Counted from the first letter of the stretch, positions 33,992 to 44,680 are shown. The stretch is DNA of 64,000 nucleotides from Massilibacillus massiliensis (GCF_900086705.1 NZ_LT575483.1:1872343-1936342), one strand, 5' to 3'. Numbers and translations: made by a program. Notes: generated by a model from the letters alone, not told the origin.

Positions 33992-35431
33992 CTACTTCGT
34001 TTTTAAGTCGCTATAAAGTTTTTTATATTGCTTAGCCGACTGCTTCCAGCTATAATCACTCGACATGGCATTATGTATAATCTTTTCCCATATAGAAGAA
34101 TCTGCGTAATAACCTAATGCACGTTTCACTGTAAACAACAAATCATGCGCATTATAATTTGCAAACGTAAATCCGTTTCCAACATTCTCATATTTATTAT
34201 ACGAGCGTACCGTATCTTTCAAGCCACCTGTTTCACGCACAATTGGAATTGCTCCATAATGTAATGCAATTAGCTGACCAATTCCACACGGTTCATATTG
34301 AGATGGCATTAAAAAGATATCCGACGCTGCATAAACTCGATGCGCCAAATCATTGCTGAATATAATATTTGCCGATACCTTCGTAGGATAGCGCCAAGCA
34401 AGCGTTTTAAACAGCTCCTCATATTGTTTATCTCCAGTTCCTAAAACAACAAGTTGTATATCCTCATTTTGCATTAATTCATCAATGATATGTGCAACCA
34501 AATCCAATCCCTTTTCTGCCACAAGCCGCGAAACAATCGCCAGCATCGGACTGTCCCGCCGTATCGGCAGCCCCAGCTCTTGCTGCAGTCTGACCTTATT
34601 CTCTGCTTTTTTCTCTACCGATTCTGCATCATACTTAACATAAATCTTGGCATCTGTTTTGGGGTTATAAAGCTTGTCATCAATTCCATTGACGATTCCC
34701 TGCAATGTATGACTGCGCGCCTGCAGCAAGTGCTCCAGCCTTTCACCAAAATATGCATATTGTATCTCCTTGGCATAGGTCTCACTTACCGTTGAGATAT
34801 AGTCTGAATATACAATTCCACTCTTCATAAAATTCACACAACCATCAAATTCCAAACCGCCGTCATGATAATATTTCCAATCAAGTCCAAGTACGTCATC
34901 CATGATTTCTTTCCCAAAAATGCCTTGGTATTTTAAATTATGTATAGTATAAAGCGTACGAATTTTTGCATACAATTCCTGTTGTGCATATTCTGCTTTT
35001 AAAAGGATACTAATCAATCCACAGTGCCAGTCATTGCAATGGATCACATCGGGTATAAAATCAATTTTAGGCAGCATTTCTATTACTGCACGGCAAAAAA
35101 ATGAAAAACGTTCTGCATCGTCTTCATAACCATACAAACGATCTCGTTTGAAATATTGTTCATTGTCAACAAAATAAGTTTTGATGCCATTATGCTCTAA
35201 ATAGGAAATTCCGCAATATTGCTGACGCCATGCAACATTGACAGTCTGGCTGAAAAGATGCTGCATCTGACTTTTATCAGAATCCGGAATACCGCTGTAT
35301 TTAGGAATAACGACTCTTACATCAACGCCCTGCTTTTTCAGGGCCTTAGGCAGCGAACCGGCGACATCTGCCAATCCACCTGTTTTAATAAACGGAACAG
35401 CTTCTGCAGCTACAAAGAGAACTTTTAGCAT
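33992..35431 (-). CDS. glgA: Glycogen synthase
   Basis: 479-aa GT5 enzyme that extends alpha-1,4-glucan from ADP-glucose. It begins MLKVLFVAAEAVPF, with the sugar-nucleotide KTGGLADV motif at residues about 17-24, HCNDWHCGL, and the C-terminal EPCGIGQL loop with the catalytic glutamates. Only 3 bp separate it from glgB and its ribosome site (AAGGTGA) lies at the end of glgB, so the two are coupled. Confidence 0.96.
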   Translation of the reverse strand: MLKVLFVAAEAVPFIKTGGLADVAGSLPKALKKQGVDVRVVIPKYSGIPDSDKSQMQHLFSQTVNVAWRQQYCGISYLEHNGIKTYFVDNEQYFKRDRLYGYEDDAERFSFFCRAVIEMLPKIDFIPDVIHCNDWHCGLISILLKAEYAQQELYAKIRTLYTIHNLKYQGIFGKEIMDDVLGLDWKYYHDGGLEFDGCVNFMKSGIVYSDYISTVSETYAKEIQYAYFGERLEHLLQARSHTLQGIVNGIDDKLYNPKTDAKIYVKYDAESVEKKAENKVRLQQELGLPIRRDSPMLAIVSRLVAEKGLDLVAHIIDELMQNEDIQLVVLGTGDKQYEELFKTLAWRYPTKVSANIIFSNDLAHRVYAASDIFLMPSQYEPCGIGQLIALHYGAIPIVRETGGLKDTVRSYNKYENVGNGFTFANYNAHDLLFTVKRALGYYADSSIWEKIIHNAMSSDYSWKQSAKQYKKLYSDLKTK

Positions 35432-35434
35432 CGT

Positions 35435-37354
35435 TTACTTCACCTTCCCTTTCTTTACTTGTATTTTATTTTTTAATTTTAAATAAATCGTCGCGAGTGG
35501 TGGCATCGTAATTCGAATTGACTGCGGTTTACCATGCCACGGCAAATGTTCTGGAACAAAATCTCCCTCATTGATCACATTGGATCCGCCAAAGCTCTCA
35601 CAATCACTATTAAAAACTTCTATGTATGTGCCATCAACAGGTACACCAACCCGATAATCACGCTGAACAGTCGGTGTAAAATTACATAAAACAAGCACAA
35701 ACTCCTTGGGATCTTCGCCTTTACGAATAAAAGAAATCACGCTGTTTTGATGATCGTTGCAATCGATCCATTCAAACCCCTGCCACGCACAATCAATTTG
35801 CCAAAAAGCTGCTTGTGCAAGATACAATTGATTTGCTGACTTTACATAATGATGCAAATTACGATGCATTGGATATGCAAGCAGATGCCAATCTAAGCTA
35901 TCATCATATTTCCACTCGATGAACTGTCCAAATTCTCCGCCCATGAAGAACAACTTCTTGCCCGGATGGGCGAGCCAATATCCATAAAACGCTCTTAAAT
36001 TTGCGAACTTCTGCCAATAGTCTCCGGGCATTTTACTAAGCAGCGAACATTTACCATGTACAACCTCATCATGTGATAATGGCAGAACAAAATTCTCTGA
36101 AAATGCATACATAAACGAAAAAGTTACGAGATTATGATGATACTGCCGAAAAATAGGATCCATGCTCATATACCGAAACATATCGTTCATCCATCCCATA
36201 TTCCATTTGAAATTGAAGCCCATTCCGCCCATATACACAGGTTTTGAAATCATTGGCCATGCAGTCGATTCCTCTGCAATCATCAAAGCCGTCGGATAAT
36301 ATTGAAATACCGCTTGATTTAATTTACGCAAAAAATCCATCGCCTCTAAATTGCCATTACCACCATGTTGATTTGGCTCCCATTCATTCTCTTTACGCCC
36401 ATAGTTTAAATACAACATATTTGCTACAGCATCGATTCTAAGTCCATCAATATGATACATTTCAAACCAAAACAACGCATTTGAAATCAAAAAACTTTGT
36501 ACTTCCATGCGGCCATAATCAAAATTGGTCGTACCCCACGCATAGTTTTCCGCCCGTTTTGGATCATCGGATTCATAAAGCGGTGTACCGTCAAAAAGTC
36601 TTAGTCCCTGTTCGTCTCGGCAAAAATGCCCCGGTACCCAATCTAAAATAACGCCAATCCCATTCTCATGACACAAATTAACCAAATACATAAAATCGAC
36701 CGGCTGACCATAACGACTCGTTACAGCATAATATCCAGTTGTCTGATACCCCCATGAACCGTCAAAAGGATACTCACAAAGCGGCATCAATTCAATATGG
36801 GTATAATGCATCTCTTTTACATATGCAATAAGTGCATCTGCCGTTTGACGATAGGTTAAAAATTCCCCTTCCGCATTACGCCGCCATGAACCAATATGAA
36901 CTTCATACGTAAGCATCGGCCTTTCATACACTGTATGCTTCGTTTTTTCTTCGCACCAAGCTTGGTCTGACCATACAAACTTGTCTAAATCGTAAACAAT
37001 AGATGCAGTTTTAGGTCTACGCTCCGCATAAAATCCATACGGATCTGCTTTGAAAGACGTCTGCCCCGCAGAAGTAATCGCATATTTATAGATTTCACCT
37101 TCGTTTAGCGCAGGAATAAAGACACTCCAAACTTGGGTATCAGCCGTTCTTTTCATTTTATGTACATCTTGCTGCCAACGATTAAAATCACCCACCACAC
37201 TTACTGCTTCTGCATTCGGTGCCCACACACAAAACCGTACGCCTTTTTGTCCATCTTCCACTACAATATGTGCACCAAACATTTGATAACTGCGATAGTT
37301 CGTTCCTTGATGATATAAATATAAATCATAATCGCTCAACATTGATACTTCCAC
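35435..37354 (-). CDS. glgB: 1,4-alpha-glucan branching enzyme
   Basis: 639-aa GH13 enzyme that makes alpha-1,6 branches. Start GTG 37354 with AGGAGG six bases upstream. It has an N-terminal CBM48 domain (VRFCVWAPNAEAVSVVGDFNRW), the barrel motifs DWVPGHF, GLRIDAVANMLYLNYGR (nucleophile Asp), MIAEEST (acid/base Glu) and PLSHDEVVHGK, and a C-terminal all-beta domain. It lacks the extra N1 domain of long forms such as E. coli GlgB. Confidence 0.96.
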   Translation of the reverse strand: MEVSMLSDYDLYLYHQGTNYRSYQMFGAHIVVEDGQKGVRFCVWAPNAEAVSVVGDFNRWQQDVHKMKRTADTQVWSVFIPALNEGEIYKYAITSAGQTSFKADPYGFYAERRPKTASIVYDLDKFVWSDQAWCEEKTKHTVYERPMLTYEVHIGSWRRNAEGEFLTYRQTADALIAYVKEMHYTHIELMPLCEYPFDGSWGYQTTGYYAVTSRYGQPVDFMYLVNLCHENGIGVILDWVPGHFCRDEQGLRLFDGTPLYESDDPKRAENYAWGTTNFDYGRMEVQSFLISNALFWFEMYHIDGLRIDAVANMLYLNYGRKENEWEPNQHGGNGNLEAMDFLRKLNQAVFQYYPTALMIAEESTAWPMISKPVYMGGMGFNFKWNMGWMNDMFRYMSMDPIFRQYHHNLVTFSFMYAFSENFVLPLSHDEVVHGKCSLLSKMPGDYWQKFANLRAFYGYWLAHPGKKLFFMGGEFGQFIEWKYDDSLDWHLLAYPMHRNLHHYVKSANQLYLAQAAFWQIDCAWQGFEWIDCNDHQNSVISFIRKGEDPKEFVLVLCNFTPTVQRDYRVGVPVDGTYIEVFNSDCESFGGSNVINEGDFVPEHLPWHGKPQSIRITMPPLATIYLKLKNKIQVKKGKVK

Positions 37355-37430
37355 AATAAACCTCCTATCAAAGTATATGCATACCTTGTACCATGAATGT
37401 TATAAAATCTGTTTGTGCTAGGCGAGACAC

Positions 37431-39854
37431 TTAAGGAACAATAATCGGTTTTATCTTCCAAATTTCTTTTGCATACTCTTCAATTGTCCGATCACTTGAA
37501 AATATCCCAGAGTGCGCAATATTCTTAACACTTGAGGTTAACCATGCTTGTTCATTTTTGTATTTTTCATCAATCTTTACCTGCGCATCGGCATACGCAG
37601 CGAAATCTTTCAAAACAAAAAACTCATCGTTATCGTACAATAGATGATCATATAACGGTCTAAATTCTTCTCTATCTTCCGGAAAAAATCCATTGACTAA
37701 TTGTTCTAAAACAGTCTTTATTCGAATATCACTATTGTAGACATCCCATGCAGAATATGTACGATCTTTGTAATGTGCCAGTACCTCTTCCGCCTTTAAT
37801 CCAAAGATTACGCAGTTTTCATCACCCACAGCATTGCGTATTTCCACATTTGCACCATCTAAAGTACCGAGTGTAATCGCACCATTCATCATAAATTTCA
37901 TATTTCCCGTGCCAGAAGCTTCCTTGCTTGCAGTTGAAATCTGTTCGCTGACATTCGCGGCAGGAAATACCAGTTCACCAAGAGACACACTGTAATTTTC
38001 TAAAAATACAACTTTTAAGCGATCTTGCATTGTTTTATCCTGATTGATAAATTCAGCTACTGTATTAATGAGTTTTATTGTAATTTTTGCGATACGATAA
38101 CCAGGCGCCGCTTTCCCAGCGAAAATAAAGGTACGCGGTACGATATTTAAATTTGGATTCGCTTTCAAGTGGTTATAGAGATACATTACATGCAAAATAT
38201 TTAGAATCTGCCGCTTATAAGAATGAATTCGTTTAATTTGTACATCAAAAATAGATGCCGGGTTCACAAGAATATGATTTTTTTCTTTTATATACTTCGC
38301 TAAAATTTCTTTACGCCGCATCTTAATTTTTCTAAATTCGTCTTTAAAACTCTTGTCTTGTGCAAATTTTAGTAATTCAATTAAATTCTCGGGATCTTTT
38401 TGCCACTGTGTTGAAATAGACTGATTGATCAAGTTTGTAAGCTCTGGATTGGCTTTCATTAACCAACGTCTATGTGTAATTCCATTCGTTTTATTATTAA
38501 ACTTACCCGGGTAATATTGATGAAATGGTGCCATGGAATGATTTTTTAAAATGTTGGAATGGATCTCAGCAACCCCATTTACACTATAACTGCCAACCAC
38601 AGCAAGCCTGGCCATATGAACTTGCCCATCCCAAAGAATCGCCAATTCACCAACTTTATGATCATCGTGATAGCACGCCCAAATTTTTGCTCGCAATCGC
38701 CGATTTATTTCCTCAATAATCATATAAATACGCGGCAGATGATCTTTAAACATATCAATTGGCCACTTTTCTAAAGCTTCCGGCATAATTGTGTGGTTTG
38801 TATAAGCAATCGTATGTGTCGTAATCCTCCATGCCTGCTCCCAGCCCAATCCCTCTTCATCCATCAGTACGCGCATAAGTTCAGGCACTGCAATCGCCGG
38901 ATGCGTATCATTAATATGAATGGCAACTTTATTAGGCAAATCAGTTAAACGTGCTCCCAATTTTTTATAATGCCGGACAATACTCTGTACCCCCGCCGAT
39001 ACAAAGAAATACTCCTGTGTTAAACGCAGTAACCGGCCCTCATAGGTACTATCCTCAGGATATAAAATTTTTGTAATCCTCTGTACCGCATGTTTATACC
39101 GCATTCTTTCCTTATATGCATCATAACTCAGTGCCAAAGAGTCAACATCCCGTGTAAACTCTGCATTCCATAGACGAAGCGTATTGACGGTATTGTTCTT
39201 GTAGCCAACAATCGGCACATCATACGGAACCGCGTTTACACTTACATAATCTTCATGAATACACTTTAACTTTCCATTTACTTCAGCCATATACGCGTTC
39301 CCGCCAAATTTGACTTCTACGGCTTTATCGGCCTTTCTGAACTCCCATACAAAACCATCCTTAAGCCAATTATCCGGTAATTCTACCTGATAGTTATGAA
39401 TAATTTTTTGTTCAAACAATCCGTATTTATAACGGATTCCACAACCGTGTCCCGGCAGTCCCAATGCCGCAATCGAATCGATGAAGCAAGCTGCCAATCG
39501 GCCAAGGCCCCCATTTCCAAGCCCTGCATCGGGTTCTTCCTTTAAAACAGCCTCTATATCAATGCCCAAATCAGCTAAGGCCTCTGTACAAAAAGCCTTA
39601 ATGTCAGAATTAATCAAATTGCATTCCAGTAGCTTTCCTAATAAAAACTCAATGGAAAAATAATAGACCTGTTTGACTTGATGATCTCTGTAAGTTTTAT
39701 TGGTTTTAATCCAGTTCTCACTAATATGTTCGCGAATAATTCCGGCGAAAGACTGATAAATCTCATTTTCCGATAAATCTTCTAATTCTTTCCCCCACAT
39801 CGCATGAACTTTATGAATAAATCTGCTTTTAAATTTTTCTTTATCTGTAAACAA
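37431..39854 (-). CDS. glgP: Glycogen phosphorylase
   Basis: 807-aa GT35 enzyme releasing glucose-1-phosphate. The pyridoxal phosphate site is near the C-terminus: EASGTGNMKFMMNGAITLGTLDG contains the PLP lysine. YYFSIEFLLGKLL and DAGLGNGGLGRLAACF are the conserved N-terminal blocks. The start is TTG 39854, with AGGAGG seven bases upstream. It lies between glgD and glgB, so synthesis and breakdown share one transcript. Confidence 0.96.
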   Translation of the reverse strand: MFTDKEKFKSRFIHKVHAMWGKELEDLSENEIYQSFAGIIREHISENWIKTNKTYRDHQVKQVYYFSIEFLLGKLLECNLINSDIKAFCTEALADLGIDIEAVLKEEPDAGLGNGGLGRLAACFIDSIAALGLPGHGCGIRYKYGLFEQKIIHNYQVELPDNWLKDGFVWEFRKADKAVEVKFGGNAYMAEVNGKLKCIHEDYVSVNAVPYDVPIVGYKNNTVNTLRLWNAEFTRDVDSLALSYDAYKERMRYKHAVQRITKILYPEDSTYEGRLLRLTQEYFFVSAGVQSIVRHYKKLGARLTDLPNKVAIHINDTHPAIAVPELMRVLMDEEGLGWEQAWRITTHTIAYTNHTIMPEALEKWPIDMFKDHLPRIYMIIEEINRRLRAKIWACYHDDHKVGELAILWDGQVHMARLAVVGSYSVNGVAEIHSNILKNHSMAPFHQYYPGKFNNKTNGITHRRWLMKANPELTNLINQSISTQWQKDPENLIELLKFAQDKSFKDEFRKIKMRRKEILAKYIKEKNHILVNPASIFDVQIKRIHSYKRQILNILHVMYLYNHLKANPNLNIVPRTFIFAGKAAPGYRIAKITIKLINTVAEFINQDKTMQDRLKVVFLENYSVSLGELVFPAANVSEQISTASKEASGTGNMKFMMNGAITLGTLDGANVEIRNAVGDENCVIFGLKAEEVLAHYKDRTYSAWDVYNSDIRIKTVLEQLVNGFFPEDREEFRPLYDHLLYDNDEFFVLKDFAAYADAQVKIDEKYKNEQAWLTSSVKNIAHSGIFSSDRTIEEYAKEIWKIKPIIVP

Positions 39855-39943
39855 ATTCAGACCTCCTTCAAACTTTACCGTTGCGCACCTTATGAAACAG
39901 CTATGATCGTCTAAGTATTTTCCATTAGAGTATAAAACCTTTT

Positions 39944-41050
39944 TTAAATCACAACACCTTTTTCAACGATTAAAGGATAATTCGGCGCTCCTTTCAACCA
40001 CTTCCCTTTTGTAATCACTACATTTTTATCACAAATCACATTTTCTACAGAGGCCTCGTCTTCCAATTCACATTTTTGCATAATAATACTGTTTTTCACA
40101 TGTACCCCTTTACCGATACGTACACCCCTAAACAAAATACTGTTTTCCACGGTCCCTTCAACAATACATCCATTTGCCACCATTGATTTTGATACAACTG
40201 CACTCTGTTTATATTTTACAGGCGCCTCGTCTTTGATCTTTGTATAAATTAAACCACCATCCAAGAATAGCTCCTGCCAATTTTTCGATTCCAGCAGTTC
40301 CATACTCGCCTGATAATAACTAGAAATCGAAGTTACCCTAGCCACATAGCCCTGATGTTGATAACCATAAATCGTATATTGATCCATATGTTTCATGATA
40401 CCGTCAATAAAAAAGTCTGTTCCGCCCCTAGCATAAGTTTTGCGAATCATGTCCATAAACAGATTTTTTTCCATTAAGAAAATCCCCATAAAAACTTTTG
40501 CCTGTGGTTTCGTTGCCGGCATGATGGCAAGATCCGTTAAAAGGCCGTTATCGGCAGTCTCTAAAACAGCACCACTTGATAAGTCATTCTTTTCTCTCAT
40601 ATGGTAAACCATCGTAATGTCTGCACCTGTGTTTTGATGAAAACGCAGAACCTTTTCATAATTCATATTGTAAATAACATGGCTGCCGGTAATTAATATA
40701 TACTGTTGTGCACTGTGTTCAATATAGTCCAAATGATAATGAAAACTTTGCACATCGCCATTTCTCAAATCGTTTTTACTTTCTGCCGGAGGTAAATAAC
40801 ATAACCCATCCTGCTTGCGTGCCAGATCCCAATCCTTGCCCGAACGTAAATGATCCATAATCGAACGAGATTTTTTTGGCAACAAAATACCTACATTCTG
40901 AATTTTTGAATTTACCATGCTGGATAAGGAAAAATCAATCAGTCTATACCTGCCGGCAAAAGGAATTGCGGCAATTGGACGATCACTCGTGATTTCTTGT
41001 ATTAAACTTTCATTCTCTTGAAGATTTATCATTCCCATTACTGTTTTCAA
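39944..41050 (-). CDS. glgD: GlgD, regulatory subunit of ADP-glucose pyrophosphorylase
   Basis: 368 aa, homologous to GlgC but without the key catalytic signature: the N-terminal GGxGxRL loop is replaced by MINLQENESLIQEITSDRP. The C-terminal left-handed beta-helix repeats remain (GCIVEGTVENSILFRGVRIG). In Bacillus-type systems GlgD pairs with GlgC and raises its activity. Start TTG 41050 with GGGAGGG upstream, 36 bp after glgC. Confidence 0.9.
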   Translation of the reverse strand: MKTVMGMINLQENESLIQEITSDRPIAAIPFAGRYRLIDFSLSSMVNSKIQNVGILLPKKSRSIMDHLRSGKDWDLARKQDGLCYLPPAESKNDLRNGDVQSFHYHLDYIEHSAQQYILITGSHVIYNMNYEKVLRFHQNTGADITMVYHMREKNDLSSGAVLETADNGLLTDLAIMPATKPQAKVFMGIFLMEKNLFMDMIRKTYARGGTDFFIDGIMKHMDQYTIYGYQHQGYVARVTSISSYYQASMELLESKNWQELFLDGGLIYTKIKDEAPVKYKQSAVVSKSMVANGCIVEGTVENSILFRGVRIGKGVHVKNSIIMQKCELEDEASVENVICDKNVVITKGKWLKGAPNYPLIVEKGVVI

Positions 41051-41086
41051 CGTATATTACCCTCCCGATAAAATCTAAATCATCCT

Positions 41087-42247
41087 TCAAACGACTTGTT
41101 TCCCTGTTGCGGTCTGTGCTGCAACCACTTCACCTTCAGGTACCACAGTAATCGTATCATTTTCTATTCCCAATTTGGCTTCTGCGCAAATTTCACAATT
41201 CTGCCCAACTACAGCCCGATTTACATACGCATTCGCACCAACTGTCGTAAATGGCATAATTACTGAATTTTCCACTTTTGCACCTTTTTCAATTTTTACC
41301 CCAGAAAAAATCACTGAATTTTCTACTTCCCCAAAGATCATCGCCCCTTCACTAATGAGAGACCCGCTTATTTTTGCATCTTGATCTACAAAATGCGGCG
41401 GCATAGAAGGATTCACGGCAAAAATCCGCCAATCGGGATCATATAAATCAAGCGCAGGTTTATCCCGCAGCAAATCCATATTGGCTTCCCATAAACTACG
41501 AATCGTTCCTACGTCTTTCCAATACCCTTCAAATGCGTAAGCAAACATTTTTGCATCTGCATGCAGCATTTTAGGAATGATATTTTTGCCGAAATCATGG
41601 TTAGACAAACTATCTTTTGCATCCTCTTCTAAATATGACTTTAAGAAAGCCAAATTAAATACATAAATCCCCATAGAGGCAAGATTGCTCATCGGATTCG
41701 CTGGTTTTTCCTGAAACTCTGTAATTCGTCCGTTTGCCGCGGTATTCATGATGCCAAAACGAGAAGCCTCTTCCCATGGAACTTCAATTACCCCAATCGT
41801 TGCCTCTGCCTTCTTCATCTTGTGGTATTCAATCATCCAAGAATAATCCATCGTATAAATATGGTCACCAGACAAAATAAGTACATATTCTGGATCCATC
41901 ATCCCGATAAAATCTAAATTTTGATAAATTGCGTCTGCCGTTCCTTTATACCATTCAGCACCTTTTTCCCTTGCATAAGGGGGTAAAATAAACACGCCTC
42001 CATCTTTTCGATCTAAGTCCCAAGCCCCCCCATTCCCAATATAGTTATGTAAAGCTAATGGCTGATACTGCGTTAAAATTCCTACAGTATGAATCCCCGA
42101 ATTACGGCAATTACTCAACGGAAAATCAATAATGCGATATTTTCCTCCAAAAGGAACAGCCGGTTTTGCTATTTTTTTTGTAAGAGCGCCCAATCTACTG
42201 CCTTGTCCGCCAGCTAATATCATTGCTAAGCATTCTGTTCTTCTCAT
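41087..42247 (-). CDS. glgC: Glucose-1-phosphate adenylyltransferase
   Basis: 386 aa; makes ADP-glucose from ATP and glucose-1-phosphate, the committed step. The nucleotide loop [36 protein letters not shown] (in parts), [10 protein letters not shown] (metal Asp) and FQEKPANP (sugar site) are all present, followed by a beta-helix domain. Start ATG 42247, GGGGG seven bases upstream. First gene of the operon. Confidence 0.96.
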   Translation of the reverse strand: MRRTECLAMILAGGQGSRLGALTKKIAKPAVPFGGKYRIIDFPLSNCRNSGIHTVGILTQYQPLALHNYIGNGGAWDLDRKDGGVFILPPYAREKGAEWYKGTADAIYQNLDFIGMMDPEYVLILSGDHIYTMDYSWMIEYHKMKKAEATIGVIEVPWEEASRFGIMNTAANGRITEFQEKPANPMSNLASMGIYVFNLAFLKSYLEEDAKDSLSNHDFGKNIIPKMLHADAKMFAYAFEGYWKDVGTIRSLWEANMDLLRDKPALDLYDPDWRIFAVNPSMPPHFVDQDAKISGSLISEGAMIFGEVENSVIFSGVKIEKGAKVENSVIMPFTTVGANAYVNRAVVGQNCEICAEAKLGIENDTITVVPEGEVVAAQTATGKQVV

Positions 42248-42479
42248 ACAAATACCCCCTGCTATTGTTTTTGTATCAACTGCACATATCACAATTGCTG
42301 TAATCGTTCATTGAAAGAAGTCTTTTTCATTACAAGCAATACTATGACCTATATGTTGTAACAAATTCACATAATCAAATATATATGCTTATACAGAATG
42401 AAATATTACCTGTTCCCTCGATCAATTTTAATTTTTGAATATTCTGTTTTTTGATTGTACGCCTATATTTATATATAAA

Positions 42480-42510
42480 AAAACAAGGCTAGCCTATGCC
42501 GCCTTGTTTT
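42480..42510 (-). terminator. Terminator at the end of the M48 gene
   Basis: AAAACAAGGC (42480-42489) and GCCTTGTTTT (42501-42510), 11-base loop holding the stop codon of the protease gene; the minus strand continues TTTTATA. Confidence 0.75.
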
Positions 42511-43549
42511 TCACCTGCCATTTTTTTAATGCATCTAAATATTCCCTTGTTAAGTCTTCTAACGTTACACCACAAGCAGCGGCGTCTTCTGGCGTAATGG
42601 TAATAATAATTTGATCATCATAGTAAATTGTAACATTTGTCCCATCACCATCCAAAATATATTTACTCGTAGAATACTCTGTTTTTTTCGTGATATTATA
42701 TAATCTTCCCGCCACCAAATAAGCACGATATAAAGGGCCTGTATTTCCTATCGCTACCCTAAATTCCGGAAGAGACCAGTCTCCATCGACCACTTTAGCG
42801 GTCTTACCATTCTCGGTAGCGGTTTCAACAGCGGTAGGTCTTACGCCTTGCTCGCTCAAATATTTTTTCGCCAATTTTATTCTTTGTGCGGCCTCAGGAT
42901 GATCAGAAAATAGATCATTTTTTTGCTTCGGATTTAATTCATATAACTTCGTTAATCCCATCAGCATTCCATATTGATTATAGCCCGCTTTGACAGACAA
43001 CTCATATCCCAGTTTATCCGCTTCACGTTCATCTTTTCTGCTATAACCAGCTGTAATTGCATTGAGTGCAACCGCCTGAAGCTCCATACCTTTAGTGCCA
43101 AACGCAGCCCCCATAAGTAAAGTCATTCCCAAAGATTTTTCAAGCTGGCCCATAGAATGCCGCTTTACGACGTGTCCTACTTCATGACCGATAATACCTG
43201 CCAGCTCATCATCCGTTGGCATTAACTCTATTAACCCTTTAAAAACATAAACATAACCGCCCGGTGCCGCCATCGCGTTTACCTCATCGACATCCAACAC
43301 CTTAAAACTATAAGGCAAATCTTTACGATCACTGACACTGACAATGCGTTTACCAATCCTATCAACGCGCTCTTGCAATTCAGGATCATCCAACAATTTA
43401 TAGGTTTGCTCTATTTGCTTTGCTACGCCTTCGCCGATGGAAATTTCCTGTTTCGTACTAATGATTCCGGCATTTGCAATCGGCAATATCCATAACTGAA
43501 CCAGACATAACGTAATAAATATACTTGTTATTTGCTTTATTTTCAACAA
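42494..43549 (-). CDS. Secreted M48-family metalloprotease (BepA/LoiP-like)
   Basis: About 351 aa from TTG 43549 (GAGGA upstream); TTG 43546 is equally possible. A signal peptide ends near LPIANAG. The zinc site GHEVGHVVKRH with a downstream glutamate (RKDEREADKLGYEL) marks peptidase family M48. AAPGGYVYVFKGLIEL is a conserved substrate-groove strand. Related diderm proteins check outer-membrane protein assembly, a fitting task in an outer-membrane-bearing Firmicute. The C-terminal 110 residues are not recognised. Confidence 0.85.
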   Translation of the reverse strand: MLKIKQITSIFITLCLVQLWILPIANAGIISTKQEISIGEGVAKQIEQTYKLLDDPELQERVDRIGKRIVSVSDRKDLPYSFKVLDVDEVNAMAAPGGYVYVFKGLIELMPTDDELAGIIGHEVGHVVKRHSMGQLEKSLGMTLLMGAAFGTKGMELQAVALNAITAGYSRKDEREADKLGYELSVKAGYNQYGMLMGLTKLYELNPKQKNDLFSDHPEAAQRIKLAKKYLSEQGVRPTAVETATENGKTAKVVDGDWSLPEFRVAIGNTGPLYRAYLVAGRLYNITKKTEYSTSKYILDGDGTNVTIYYDDQIIITITPEDAAACGVTLEDLTREYLDALKKWQVKNKAA

Positions 43550-43671
43550 CCACTGTCTTCCTCTCTTATATGTGATAACATTCCACAAAAAAACTTTTTT
43601 CCCCGCTAAACACACACAAGTTTTTACTCGCGCCCATCTTTCGAGGAAATACGTCCAAGATTCCTTTAAGG

Positions 43672-44304
43672 TTACAATTTCACTGATTGATTTTTAAGTT
43701 CTAAACCTCGTAAAAATTTACTTTTATCTGATCGTTTAACAGGAAATTGTGTCATAAAATAATCCCCCAATTTCAGTACCGCATCTTCGTGCCCAGCTTT
43801 TAACTCCAGCTCAATTTCCAAGATCGGTGCCGTATTTTTTCCTGCCATGATGCTGCCCCGATCCATTGCAATTTCAATTTCACTACCGTCTATATGTAAA
43901 ATAACGACTTCACGAATAAACTCAGTTTGTACGATGGAGATGAGTTCTTTATTGCCAAGCTCACGCAGAATTGCCTGATCGACATCCGTTTGCAAGAACA
44001 CACGAAGATCTGGACGCCCATCATCGACACAAAGATTCCATTCTGCACGTTTATGCAGTCCATTGCATACTGAACCGCCACCTTTGATCGTTGCTACCCA
44101 TTGCGCACCCTCTTTACGCGTTCGATACGCCAGATGTTCTTTATGTAAAAAACCATCCTCCGTATCGAAATAGTTTGCTGCAAGAGAAATTTTTTCATAA
44201 CCGCCCGCTCCAGGCATAGTTTTTATTTGATTCTTTAAAGACTCCCATGCAGCCTCTTCTGTTACTTGTAATTTCAATTCTATTTCCCTATTTTTTTTAT
44301 TCAC
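43672..44304 (-). CDS. CYTH-domain protein (triphosphatase-like)
   Basis: 210 aa; start GTG 44304 behind GGAGG. It opens with the ExExK signature (REIELKLQV), followed by ANYFDTEDGFL, LAYRTRKEG, the basic strands ATIKGGG and KRAEW, and EIELELKAGHEDAVLKL, which line the CYTH tunnel. Family members hydrolyse tripolyphosphate or thiamine triphosphate, or make cAMP (CyaB); the bacterial short forms are usually inorganic triphosphatases. The longer reading frame upstream to 44418 runs into a dispersed repeat and is unlikely to be translated. Confidence 0.85.
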   Translation of the reverse strand: MNKKNREIELKLQVTEEAAWESLKNQIKTMPGAGGYEKISLAANYFDTEDGFLHKEHLAYRTRKEGAQWVATIKGGGSVCNGLHKRAEWNLCVDDGRPDLRVFLQTDVDQAILRELGNKELISIVQTEFIREVVILHIDGSEIEIAMDRGSIMAGKNTAPILEIELELKAGHEDAVLKLGDYFMTQFPVKRSDKSKFLRGLELKNQSVKL

Positions 44305-44376
44305 GAAACAAAATCCTCCAAAGATACGAAAGCAACTATATAAATTACTTTGCTGTAGTAATGCATCTAAGTGCGT

Positions 44377-44418
44377 GTTTCCGCTCTGATGCCTATCTGT
44401 CCACAAATTGGTATACAC
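44377..44418 (-). repeat. Dispersed LWTDR repeat, copy B
   Basis: Minus-strand reading begins CTAGGGTGTATACCAATTTG and continues TGGACAGATAGGC..CAGAGCGGAAAC. The 13-bp core equals copy A at 3102-3140; the first nine bases equal the start of the 35-bp repeats at 19355 and 25394. Confidence 0.5.
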
Positions 44419-44568
44419 CCTAGATATGTTAGCGGAATTTTTTTAAATTCCTGCTACTTTTAACTACTAAATTCTGCTATTTTCAAAGAAATCATGCACA
44501 TATTTTTAAAATCTTTATATTTATGCTTTTTGTGTACAATATATTTATCATAAAATAAAAAATTTTTA

Positions 44569-44638
44569 TTGCATTGTTTATTCTTTTTCGTTATAATACG
44601 ACTTAATAACGGAATATTTCTTTTATTATTCCATTATT
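44569..44638 (+). promoter_or_regulatory. Promoter and dyad upstream of the dcuC-abgA pair
   Basis: TTGCAT (44569-44574), 17-bp spacer, TATAAT (44592-44597). Immediately downstream is an imperfect dyad AATAACGGAATA (44605-44616) / TATTCCATTATT (44627-44638), placed at about +1 where a repressor would bind. No other gene lies in 44305-44680. Confidence 0.65.
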
Positions 44639-44680
44639 AATTTAGCGAAAATTCAAATAAAAGGTAAAGGAGAATGTTTT

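Noticed and set aside
44305..44418. N-terminal extension of the CYTH protein
   Set aside because: It comes from the dispersed repeat; the GGAGG site and ExExK motif place the start at GTG 44304.
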